Shown here: piece by piece, positions 37,102 through 44,647 of the stretch
Position numbering within the stretch: position 1 is the stretch's first letter
Layout: every line of letters begins with the position of its first letter
DNA from: Hymenobacter psoromatis
GTDB lineage: Bacteria > Bacteroidota > Bacteroidia > Cytophagales > Hymenobacteraceae
Assembly: GCF_020012125.1 (NCBI RefSeq)
Contig: NZ_JAIFAG010000001.1
Coordinates: forward strand, 4,526,001 to 4,590,000
Length of the DNA stretch: 64,000 nucleotides
Direction: 5' to 3'
Position numbers and translations under genes: made by a program
The notes under the pieces: generated by a model
Database searches by the model: none
What the model saw: only the letters and a program-made list of their open reading frames with translations
What the model was told of the DNA's origin: nothing

Positions 37102-38391
37102 ATGACGCCTACCACCGTATATAAAGAACCCGCCCCGCGGGTAGCCAATACCGAGAATCCGCTTGAGTCGATGATGTCGCGCTTCAACGTAGCCGCGGAA
37201 ATTCTGGGTCTCGACCACGAAACCTACGAAGTGCTGAAAGCGGCTGATAAGCAGATAATTGTGCATCTGCCCGTATCAATGGACGATGGCAAAGTGCGCG
37301 TGTTTGAAGGCTACCGCGTGGTGCACAACACTATCCTGGGCCCCAGCAAGGGTGGCATTCGCTACGACAAGAACGTGAGCCTGGATGAGGTAAAAGCGCT
37401 GGCCGCCTGGATGACCTGGAAGTGCGCCGTGGTGGATATTCCCTACGGCGGGGCTAAAGGCGGTATTATTTGCGACCCCACCACCATGAGCGCGGGCGAA
37501 ATCGAGCGCCTCACCCGCGCCTACACTATGTCCATGAAGGACGTGTTCGGCCCCGACCGCGACATTCCGGCCCCTGATATGGGCACCGGCCCGCGCGAAA
37601 TGGCTTGGATTATGGACGAATTCTCCAAAACCGTAGGCCAGACTTCCTCGGCTGTGGTAACGGGCAAGCCGCTGGTGATGGGCGGCTCGCTGGGCCGCAC
37701 GGAGGCTACCGGGCGCGGCGTGATGGTGTCGTGCCTGGCCGCCATGAACAAGCTGAATATGAAAATCGAGGAAACCTCGGTCGCCATTCAGGGCTTCGGC
37801 AACGTGGGGTCGTGGACGGCCAAGCTGATGTTTGACAAAGGCCTGAAAATCAAGGCTATTTCCGACATTTCGGGGGCTTACTGGAACGACAACGGCCTGA
37901 ACATTGACGACGTAATTGCCTACAAGAACGCCCACGGTGGCCGCATTGAAGGCTTCCCCGGTGCTACCCCCATTGACCCTGACGAACTGCTGGTATCGGA
38001 CGTGGACGTGCTGGTACCCGCCGCCGTGGAGGACGTCATTACCGAGCACAACGCGCCCTTTATCAAGGCCAAGCTAATTGTGGAAGGTGCCAACGGCCCT
38101 ACCTCGGCCTCGGCCGACCCTATTATTTACGCCAAAGGCATTTCGGTGGTACCCGATATTCTGGCCAACTCGGGCGGCGTGACGGTGAGCTACTTCGAAT
38201 GGGTGCAGAATAAGCAAGGCTTCAAGTGGAGCCTCGAAATGGTGACCGACCGCGCCGACCGCATCATGACCGATGCCTTTGAAAAGGTGTTTGCTGTGAG
38301 CCAGAAATACGATATCTCGCTCCGCATTGCGGCCTACGTGGTGGCTATTGATAAGGTAGCGCAGACGTATAAATACCGCGGCGGCTACTAA
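37102..38391 (+). CDS. gdhA: Glu/Leu/Phe/Val-type glutamate dehydrogenase
   Basis: 429 residues, typical hexameric GDH length. Interconverts glutamate and 2-oxoglutarate plus ammonia. The active-site segment KCAVVDIPYGGAKGGI (catalytic Lys), GPDRDIPAPDMGT, the GRTEATGRG loop and Rossmann GFGNVGSWTAKL are conserved. TACCTTTA about 70 bp upstream of the ATG is a possible -7 box. An inverted-repeat element begins 6 bp after the stop codon. Confidence 0.95.
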   Translation: MTPTTVYKEPAPRVANTENPLESMMSRFNVAAEILGLDHETYEVLKAADKQIIVHLPVSMDDGKVRVFEGYRVVHNTILGPSKGGIRYDKNVSLDEVKALAAWMTWKCAVVDIPYGGAKGGIICDPTTMSAGEIERLTRAYTMSMKDVFGPDRDIPAPDMGTGPREMAWIMDEFSKTVGQTSSAVVTGKPLVMGGSLGRTEATGRGVMVSCLAAMNKLNMKIEETSVAIQGFGNVGSWTAKLMFDKGLKIKAISDISGAYWNDNGLNIDDVIAYKNAHGGRIEGFPGATPIDPDELLVSDVDVLVPAAVEDVITEHNAPFIKAKLIVEGANGPTSASADPIIYAKGISVVPDILANSGGVTVSYFEWVQNKQGFKWSLEMVTDRADRIMTDAFEKVFAVSQKYDISLRIAAYVVAIDKVAQTYKYRGGY

Positions 38392-38396
38392 GACCG

Positions 38397-38704
38397 CAGA
38401 TTCAAACGGATTTCGCGGATACACTGCGGCGCGGCTGGCTGGCGGGGCTGGTAGTCCGTTTTGGTCATGGTATTGAATTGATTAAATGAACACGCCGCTT
38501 CGCGGCTGGCTGGCTTATTTTTGGGCCGGCCAGCCGCTTTGCTTTCGGCACCTATAAAAAAGAAAAGCAGTTACCCAGGTTTACTAGGTTACCCATCGCC
38601 ACCAGCCTAAGCGATAAAAAAAGCCGCACGACGGAGCCTACCGCCCCGCGTAGCCAGCCGCGCGGCGGTGTATCCGCGAAATCCGTTAAATCCGTTTGAA
38701 TCTG
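38397..38704. mobile_element. 308-bp MITE-like element with long terminal inverted repeats
   Basis: The 44-nt left arm (38397-38440, CAGATTCAAACGGATTTCGC...) is complementary to 38652-38704 except for a 9-nt insertion (an extra AACGGATTT-type unit) and two mismatches. The interior has no gene. It fills the whole gap between the gdhA stop and the psd start; the interior contains smaller GC-rich inverted repeats (GCGGCTGGCTGGC) and AT-rich runs. No target-site duplication was recognised. Confidence 0.7.
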
Positions 38705-39369
38705 TGATTAAGATACATAAAGAAGGCCGCCGCATCCTATTTGTGACGCTGCTCGTGCTGCTGGTCCTTAACTTACTGCTGCATCGCTACAACGGGCCCA
38801 ACGTGGTGTTCAACCGCATTTTTGCGGGTGCATCAGTAGTGGCGTTTTTGCTGCTACTGCAATTTTTTCGCTCGCCGTTCCGCCGCCTGCTCACCCACGA
38901 AGATTTGCTACTGGCCCCGGCCGATGGCAAGGTAGTCGTAATTGAAGAAGTATTTGAGCCTGAGTACTTTGAAGATGCTCGCCGGCAAATCAGCGTGTTC
39001 ATGTCGCCCATCAATGTGCACATTACCCGCAACCCGGTGTCGGGCACTGTCAAGTATTTCAAGTACCATCCCGGCCAGTATCTGGTGGCTTGGCACCCCA
39101 AAAGCAGCACTCAGAACGAGCGCACTACGGTAGTAGTAGAAAGCGACGCCGGTCCGCTCGTCCTCTTCCGGCAGATTGCCGGGGCAATGGCCCGCCGCAT
39201 TGTGTGGTACGTGAATGAAGGCGACGAAGTGAGTCAGGGGGAAGAGTTTGGCTTTATTAAGTTCGGGTCGCGGGTCGATATTTTTGTGCCCCTCAGCGCC
39301 GAAATTAAAGTTGAGCTGGGCCAAAAGGTGAAAGGCGGCGAAACCGTTCTCTGCCAGTTTGTTGATTAG
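38704..39369 (+). CDS. psd: phosphatidylserine decarboxylase, short form
   Basis: 221 residues from the GTG at 38704. A GTG at 38668 would translate the adjacent repeat (MYPRNPLNPFES) and is rejected. One or two N-terminal membrane helices, then the family motifs PADGKVVVIEEV, FMSPINVHITRNPVSG, and the Gly-Ser self-cleavage site in KFGSRVDIF that yields the pyruvoyl alpha chain. Converts phosphatidylserine to phosphatidylethanolamine. The start codon is part of a dispersed repeat; the stop codon is part of a 40-bp palindrome. Confidence 0.93.
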   Translation: MIKIHKEGRRILFVTLLVLLVLNLLLHRYNGPNVVFNRIFAGASVVAFLLLLQFFRSPFRRLLTHEDLLLAPADGKVVVIEEVFEPEYFEDARRQISVFMSPINVHITRNPVSGTVKYFKYHPGQYLVAWHPKSSTQNERTTVVVESDAGPLVLFRQIAGAMARRIVWYVNEGDEVSQGEEFGFIKFGSRVDIFVPLSAEIKVELGQKVKGGETVLCQFVD

Positions 39370-39462
39370 CCTTCCCTACCCCTCTTGACGAAGTCAGCCC
39401 GCCCGGCCGCACTTGCTGCAAACCGGGCGGGCTGACTTCGTCAAGAGGGGTAGGGAAGGCTA
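39367..39462. terminator. 40-bp perfect palindrome joining two convergent stop codons
   Basis: Arms 39367-39406 and 39423-39462 are perfectly complementary over 40 bp with a 16-nt loop. The outermost three bases on each side are the TAG stop codons of psd and of the minus-strand gene at 39460. Each arm contains one CTACCCC heptamer. No T-run; it likely ends transcription on both strands by a very stable hairpin. Confidence 0.92.
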
Positions 39463-40122
39463 CTGATTCAGCAGCTGCGCCGCGCCCGGCACGTGCTGAA
39501 GCCAGTAGCGTGCCAGCAGGCCCAGCACTAGCAGGATAACGAAGCAAATAAAAAGCGGCACCAGCCAGCCCCGCGGCTGAAACTGGTTCGTGCCCACGTA
39601 GCGCGGCCAGAACCACAGAATGTAAGCCAGAATGGCCGGCAGGTTCAGCAGCGACACGAACAGGGGGCTAAGCTTGTACGTTTTCATAAACATGTTGACC
39701 AGCACGGCTTCCCCAATCAGGTAAGCCACTACAAACGCCGCCAGCCCCCAAATGGCGCGGGTTTGCTTTAGCCGCCGCATATTGATGGCCAGCAGCACTG
39801 CCCCCGCAATGATGGTATTGAACAGCACCGAAAACAGCACAATAACGCCCGGCGTGTAAAGCACCGGCTGGTCTTCGGGGGGTAGGGCGGTAGGGTCAGC
39901 GGGCCGGCTGGGTACGCTAGCTGGTGCCGCGGTCGCCGCTTGCTGCGCCAGTACTTCGAGCTGCGGGCGCAAGGTATCCTCCTCAGGGGCAGGCCGGCCG
40001 CGCTGTCGCAGCTCGGCCAGGGCCGCCAGCACGGCTTCCTCGCGGTATTGCGCGTAGCTGGTTACGTACTCGCGCAGCGCGGCATCCGTCTTGAGCGCCA
40101 TCTTGGCCGCGTAGTCTTCCAT
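39460..40122 (-). CDS. membrane protein with helical cytoplasmic N-domain, unknown
   Basis: 220 residues. Residues 1-70 are charged and helical (MEDYAAKMALKTDAALREYV; LAALAELRQRGR), followed by a Pro-rich linker and four hydrophobic helices from about residue 95 on. I do not recognise a family. The 3' end is shared with the psd palindrome. Confidence 0.72.
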   Translation of the reverse strand: MEDYAAKMALKTDAALREYVTSYAQYREEAVLAALAELRQRGRPAPEEDTLRPQLEVLAQQAATAAPASVPSRPADPTALPPEDQPVLYTPGVIVLFSVLFNTIIAGAVLLAINMRRLKQTRAIWGLAAFVVAYLIGEAVLVNMFMKTYKLSPLFVSLLNLPAILAYILWFWPRYVGTNQFQPRGWLVPLFICFVILLVLGLLARYWLQHVPGAAQLLNQ

Positions 40123-40193
40123 TGGGGTTGAATTTGGAATGAGGAATGAAGAATGGCGCTACTAGGCTAGGACTTGTTCATTCCCCTTTTTCC

Positions 40194-41468
40194 TCACTTA
40201 AAAAAATCGTGCAGCGCCGCGCCTACCCGGCTCACATCCTCAAACGAATTATACAAGGGTACGGGTGCGAGGCGGATGACGTTGGGCTCGCGCCAGTCGG
40301 CCACAATGCCGCGGGCAGCTAGGTAGTCAAACAACTCGCGCCCGCGCTCGTGCACCAGCAGCGAGAGCTGGCAGCCCCGCGCAGCTGGGTCGGTGGGGGT
40401 AATAATTTCGAGCCTAGAGGTAGGCAGCGCCAGTTGCTGAATCAAAAATTCGAGGTAGCCGGTGAGCTTTTCGCTTTTGGCGCGCAGCTTCCCTACCCCC
40501 CCGGCCTGGTCGAAGAGGTCGAGGTTGACGCGGTGCACGGCCATCGGCAGCACTTGCCCGCACGAGAGCTGCCAGCCCGCCGCGCCGGCCGCCGGCCGGA
40601 AGCCTTTTTTCATCAGGAAGCGCTCGGCGGGGTCGTTGCCCCACCAGCCAGCTAGGCGCGGCAGGTCGGGCCGGTGCGCGAAGCGCTCGTGCACGAATAC
40701 CCCCGACGTGCCGCCCGGCCCCGAATTCATATACTTATACGTGCACCAGCAGGCAAAATCCACGTCCCAGTCGTGCAGGTGCAGCACCACGTTGCCGGCC
40801 GCGTGGGCTAGGTCGAAGCCTACGGTAGCCCCCACCGCGTGCCCGGCCCGCGTAATGGCCGCCATATCAAATACTTGCCCCGTGTAGTAATTAATGCCCC
40901 CGAAGATGACCGTCGCCAGCGAGTCGCCCAGCTCCGCTATTCTGGCCTCAATATCTTCCGTGCGCAGCGTGTGCTCGCCGGGCCGGGGCTGCATTTCCAC
41001 GATGGCCTCGGCCGGGTCGAGGCCGTGCAGGCGGGCCTGGCTTTCGAGCGCGTACTGGTCCGACGGAAACGCGCCGCCCTCCATCAATACCTTATAGCGG
41101 GTAGGGGTAGGGCGGTAGAAAGAAATTAGTAGCAGGTGCAAATTGACCGTCAAGGTGTTCATTATCACCACCTCCGTAGGTAGCGCGCCCACCACGCGGG
41201 CGGTCGGCGCGGCCAGTGCATCCTGGTAGTGCATCCAGGGCGACTCGCCGTGAAAGTGTCCTTCCACCGCCTTCATCTCCCAGGCCTGAAACTCGGCTTC
41301 CACCGCCGCGCGGGCGGCGCGGGGCAGCAGGCCCAGCGAGTTGCCGCAGAAATATGCTACCGGCCGGCCATCGGGCCCCGGCGGGAAGTGAAATTCCTGC
41401 CGAAAAGCGGCCAGCGGGTCGGCCGCGTCCTGGGCGGCGGCGTAGGCGGGTGAAGCATCGTAGGTCAT
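40194..41468 (-). CDS. kynU: kynureninase
   Basis: 424 residues, usual length. PLP enzyme that cleaves kynurenine to anthranilate and alanine. AYFCGNSLGLLP, FPSDQYALESQARLHG, DLAHAAGN and the PLP Lys in CTYKYMNSGPGG are all conserved. No other tryptophan-kynurenine gene is next to it in the window. Confidence 0.95.
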   Translation of the reverse strand: MTYDASPAYAAAQDAADPLAAFRQEFHFPPGPDGRPVAYFCGNSLGLLPRAARAAVEAEFQAWEMKAVEGHFHGESPWMHYQDALAAPTARVVGALPTEVVIMNTLTVNLHLLLISFYRPTPTRYKVLMEGGAFPSDQYALESQARLHGLDPAEAIVEMQPRPGEHTLRTEDIEARIAELGDSLATVIFGGINYYTGQVFDMAAITRAGHAVGATVGFDLAHAAGNVVLHLHDWDVDFACWCTYKYMNSGPGGTSGVFVHERFAHRPDLPRLAGWWGNDPAERFLMKKGFRPAAGAAGWQLSCGQVLPMAVHRVNLDLFDQAGGVGKLRAKSEKLTGYLEFLIQQLALPTSRLEIITPTDPAARGCQLSLLVHERGRELFDYLAARGIVADWREPNVIRLAPVPLYNSFEDVSRVGAALHDFFK

Positions 41469-41495
41469 AGAGGGTGGGGTAGGGTAGGGCTATAC

Positions 41496-41583
41496 GTCTT
41501 TGCGAGCGAAGCGCGGCCAGCGCACCCGAACGACCGGCGCGGGCATCGTTCGGGTGCGCTGGCCGCGCTTCGCTCGCAAAGAC
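41496..41583. repeat. dispersed intergenic palindrome, copy D
   Basis: 38-bp perfect arms (41496-41533 and 41546-41583) around a 12-nt loop; the core GAGCGAAGCGCGGCCAGCGC is a variant of copies A-C. It lies between the minus-strand thiolase and kynU genes. Confidence 0.92.
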
Positions 41584-41600
41584 AAACGATTAACAATCAA

Positions 41601-42803
41601 TTACATCTTCTCCACTACCATCGCAATGCCCTGGCCTACGCCCACGCACATGGCGGCCAGGCCGTAGCGCACGCCCTCGCGGCGCTGCATCTCGTGCACC
41701 AGCGTGGCCATGATGCGCGCTCCGCTGGAGCCCAGCGGGTGGCCCATCGCAATGGAGCCGCCGTTGACGTTCACCTTACTCAGGTCGGCTCCCAATTCCC
41801 GAATCACGGCCAGGCTCTGCGAGGCAAACGCCTCGTTCAGCTCCAGCAGGTCCATATCGGCCAGGGTGAGGCCGGCGCGCTCCAGCGCCTTGCGAACGGC
41901 TGGCACCGGCCCCATGCCCATAATGGAGGGGTCTACCCCGGCCACGGCCGACGACAAGATTTTAACCATCGGCTTGAGGTTGTAGCGCGCCAGGGCCTCA
42001 TCACTCACGAGCAGAGCGGCAGCGGCCCCGTCGTTGATGCCCGCTGAGTTGCCGGCCGTCACGGTGCCGCCATCGGGCTGGAAGGCGGGCCGCAGCGTCG
42101 CCAGCTTTTCGAGGGTCGAAATGCGGGGCTGCTCGTCGGTGTCAAACAGCGCCGTGTCCCCCTTGGGCTGGGGCAGAAACACGGGCACCAGCTCCTTGCG
42201 GAAGCGGCCTTTTTCGGCGGCGCGGTGGTACTTGCGCTGGCTTTCGAAGGCGAAAAAATCCTGGTCCTCGCGGCTGATGTTGTATTGCCGGGCCACGTTC
42301 TCGGCCGTGTCGCCCATCGTGTAGGGGTAGTGCTCCTTAGCCAGGCGTGGGTTCACGAAGCGCCAGCCCAGCGTGGTGTCGTGGGCCATAAAATCGCGGG
42401 CAAAGGCCGTGGCCGATTTCGCCATCACGAAGGGTGCGCGGGTCATGCTTTCGGCCCCGCCGGCCAGGTACACGTCGCCCTCCCCGATTTTGATGGCGCG
42501 GGCGGCATCCATAATGCTTTGCAAGCCACTGGCGCACAAGCGGTTTACGGTATTGCCGGGTACCGTTGCGGGCAGGCCGGCCAGCAGGGCGGCCATGCGG
42601 GCCACGTTGCGGTTGTCTTCGCCCGACTGGTTGGCCGCGCCCATTATCACATCTTCGACGGCGCTTTTATCGAGGCTGGGGTTGCGCCGGAGCAGCTCGC
42701 GCAGTACGAGGGCGGCCAGGTCGTCGGGGCGAACGCTGCTGAGCGCGCCGCCAAATTTTCCAATCGGGGTGCGCACGGCATCCACGATATACGCATTGGG
42801 CAT
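41601..42803 (-). CDS. acetyl-CoA acyltransferase (thiolase)
   Basis: 400 residues. Thiolase of the degradative type. The N-terminal catalytic Cys is in NRLCASGLQSI, with GGAESMTRAPFV, the NEAFASQ motif, GGSIAMGHPLGSSGARI (His) and the C-terminal catalytic Cys in AMCVGVGQG. Could act in fatty-acid beta-oxidation or in an aromatic (beta-ketoadipyl-CoA) route; neighbours do not decide this. Confidence 0.94.
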   Translation of the reverse strand: MPNAYIVDAVRTPIGKFGGALSSVRPDDLAALVLRELLRRNPSLDKSAVEDVIMGAANQSGEDNRNVARMAALLAGLPATVPGNTVNRLCASGLQSIMDAARAIKIGEGDVYLAGGAESMTRAPFVMAKSATAFARDFMAHDTTLGWRFVNPRLAKEHYPYTMGDTAENVARQYNISREDQDFFAFESQRKYHRAAEKGRFRKELVPVFLPQPKGDTALFDTDEQPRISTLEKLATLRPAFQPDGGTVTAGNSAGINDGAAAALLVSDEALARYNLKPMVKILSSAVAGVDPSIMGMGPVPAVRKALERAGLTLADMDLLELNEAFASQSLAVIRELGADLSKVNVNGGSIAMGHPLGSSGARIMATLVHEMQRREGVRYGLAAMCVGVGQGIAMVVEKM

Positions 42804-42899
42804 CCTAGGAGTATCGTTGGGGCGGGTAAGTCCGCCGGTTGAGGGCTAATTTTGGCCAGGCTTCGCGCACGAGCACGGGCCTTTTTCACAACCGCAAAG

Positions 42900-43376
42900 A
42901 TGATACAAAGAATTCAAAGCGTTTTTCTTTTGCTGCTGGCGTTGTCCATGTTGAGTATGCTGGCCCTACCTCTCTGGCACAAAGCCGACGGCCTCACCCA
43001 CCAGGAATTAACCATGACGGCCTTCAGCTTCACTGCCACTGGTATGCCCCCGCTCACGCCTACCGGCCCGGTGTGGGTAGTAGCGGTGCTGGCGCTGGCC
43101 TCGGCGGCCCTGGCGGCCTACGAGATTTTTCAGTTCCGCAACCGTCTCACGCAGCTCAAGCTGGGCGCGGTCAATATTCTACTCATCATTGCCACTTTCG
43201 GGGCTGCTTTCTACTTCTCCAACCAGGGCGAAGCTTTCCTCAACCCCAAGCTGGAAGGCAAGTTTGCGCCCGCCTTCTATCTACCCACCATCGCCCTGAT
43301 GCTCAATTTGCTGGCCACCCGCTTCATCCGCCGCGACGAGCAGTTTGTGCGCCGCAACTACGACCGGCTGCGCTAA
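42900..43376 (+). CDS. DUF4293 four-helix membrane protein
   Basis: 158 residues from the ATG at 42900 (the longer frame adds an Arg/Ala-rich tail). It begins MIQRIQSVFLLLLALSM, the standard DUF4293 opening, with four hydrophobic helices and a charged C-terminus (RRDEQFVRRNYDRLR). Conserved in Bacteroidota, function unknown. Confidence 0.9.
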   Translation: MIQRIQSVFLLLLALSMLSMLALPLWHKADGLTHQELTMTAFSFTATGMPPLTPTGPVWVVAVLALASAALAAYEIFQFRNRLTQLKLGAVNILLIIATFGAAFYFSNQGEAFLNPKLEGKFAPAFYLPTIALMLNLLATRFIRRDEQFVRRNYDRLR

Positions 43377-43429
43377 TATTCAACTAGGTAGCTGTTAGTT
43401 TTTCTTTCGAAGCTAGCAGCTACTAGCTC

Positions 43430-43468
43430 AAAAAAAGCCCCGGCTGCCAACGTGGCGGCCGGGGTTTT
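43430..43468 (+). terminator. terminator after DUF4293 gene
   Basis: AAAAAAAGCCCCGGCTGCC and its complement GGCGGCCGGGGTTTT, between convergent genes; likely works on both strands. Confidence 0.88.
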
Positions 43469-43500
43469 CCGTGGGGTAGGCGTGTGAAAGAAGAGTTAGG

Positions 43501-44478
43501 CTAGTTCTGCGGCAGCCCGAGGGCCTGCTGCAAGGCGCGCACGTTGGCGCGGTACTGAAAAGCGGCGTACACGCGGCTGAAATTCTGGGGGTCGCTGACG
43601 TGAGCGTAGCCAAAACGGGCCAGTTCGATGCGCGTCGCGTCATAAGTAAGTGTACGCAGCAGGGTGGTTAAGTCATCGGCGCGCAGGCTGCTCTGGGCCA
43701 AGGCTTCGGTGGCGGTGCGCAGGCGCTCCTCGTCGGTGGTACGCTGGCGCAGGTCCTGGCCTAGGTTTGCCACATCGGCCGGGGCGAGCGGCTGCAAGTC
43801 GTTGGCTGTGGCCCCCGGATATTCGCCGTTGGCACCCGCAGTATCGTCGGAGTAGCCGCCCGGTGCGGCACCATTGCCGCCCCCTGGGTACGCCGGAGCC
43901 TGGCTGCGCGGGGCCGGCTCGTTGTTAGGATACCCATTCGGGGGATAATTAAGCGGGGGGGTAGGGGCGGAGTAAGGGCCGGACTGCGAGCTGGGGCCGG
44001 GGTAGGAGCCCGGCTGCCCTTGGCCCGCAGACGGGTCGTAGCCGGGAGCCGGGTAGTTGTAGCCGCCCTGGCCGGGCGCTGGCTGCTGGCCCTGGCCATA
44101 GTAACCGCCAGGGGCTCCGTAGCCGCTTTGGCCCAGTGGCACTAAGGCTACCTGGCGCAATTGGGGGCCATACGGGCGCAGCAACAAGACGTAATCGGTT
44201 TCCAGGCCGGGCTGCAGCCAGATGGTAGTGCGCAGGCGTATGGGCGGGCCGTAGGGGGTAGGCACGCTTAGCTCGGCCCAATGCTGGCCGGGCGCTAGCA
44301 GGCCCACCCGAATCTGCCGGGCTACCGGCCGGGTGATGAGCTGCCCATCCAGCACCAGGCTGAAGGGCTGCCCCTGCTCGGCCGTGATGCGGAGGTTGGC
44401 GGGCGGCGCAGCCAATGCCGGAGCCGCGGTTACCCCCAACAGCAAGAAGGTAGCAGCCAGCTTGAGAAGCGTTTTCAT
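43501..44478 (-). CDS. DUF4476-domain secreted protein
   Basis: 325 residues from the ATG at 44478. Signal peptide to about residue 24. A beta-rich N-domain (LRITAEQGQPFSLVLDGQ) is followed by a Gly/Tyr/Pro/Gln-rich low-complexity stretch (about 130-225). The C-terminal DUF4476 has SLRADDLTTLLRTLTYDATRIELARFGYAHVSDPQNF. Bacteroidota-specific envelope protein; role unknown. Confidence 0.87.
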   Translation of the reverse strand: MKTLLKLAATFLLLGVTAAPALAAPPANLRITAEQGQPFSLVLDGQLITRPVARQIRVGLLAPGQHWAELSVPTPYGPPIRLRTTIWLQPGLETDYVLLLRPYGPQLRQVALVPLGQSGYGAPGGYYGQGQQPAPGQGGYNYPAPGYDPSAGQGQPGSYPGPSSQSGPYSAPTPPLNYPPNGYPNNEPAPRSQAPAYPGGGNGAAPGGYSDDTAGANGEYPGATANDLQPLAPADVANLGQDLRQRTTDEERLRTATEALAQSSLRADDLTTLLRTLTYDATRIELARFGYAHVSDPQNFSRVYAAFQYRANVRALQQALGLPQN

Positions 44479-44548
44479 GAGGAGAAGAGCAAACGCTGGC
44501 AAGGAATTCTACCAACTTGTATACTCCATAATCCAAACCCGTGCCAAT

Positions 44549-44580
44549 AAAAAAGCCCCCGCGCCAGCGGGGGCTTTTTG
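44549..44580. terminator. terminator between DUF4476 and OmpA genes
   Basis: AAAAAAGCCCCCGC / GCGGGGGCTTTTT hairpin just upstream of the DUF4476 gene and downstream of the OmpA-family gene (minus strand). Confidence 0.88.
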
Positions 44581-44647
44581 AGTTTTTGGTCGGAATTCCC
44601 TGGTTCCTGATTATTGTTCAAATCAGAAACGAGAAATCCCTGAGAGC

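Noticed and set aside
38668..38703. Earlier GTG start for psd encoding MYPRNPLNPFES
   Set aside because: These codons are the dispersed repeat itself; the same string appears on the opposite strand at the left copy, so it is not protein-coding by selection.
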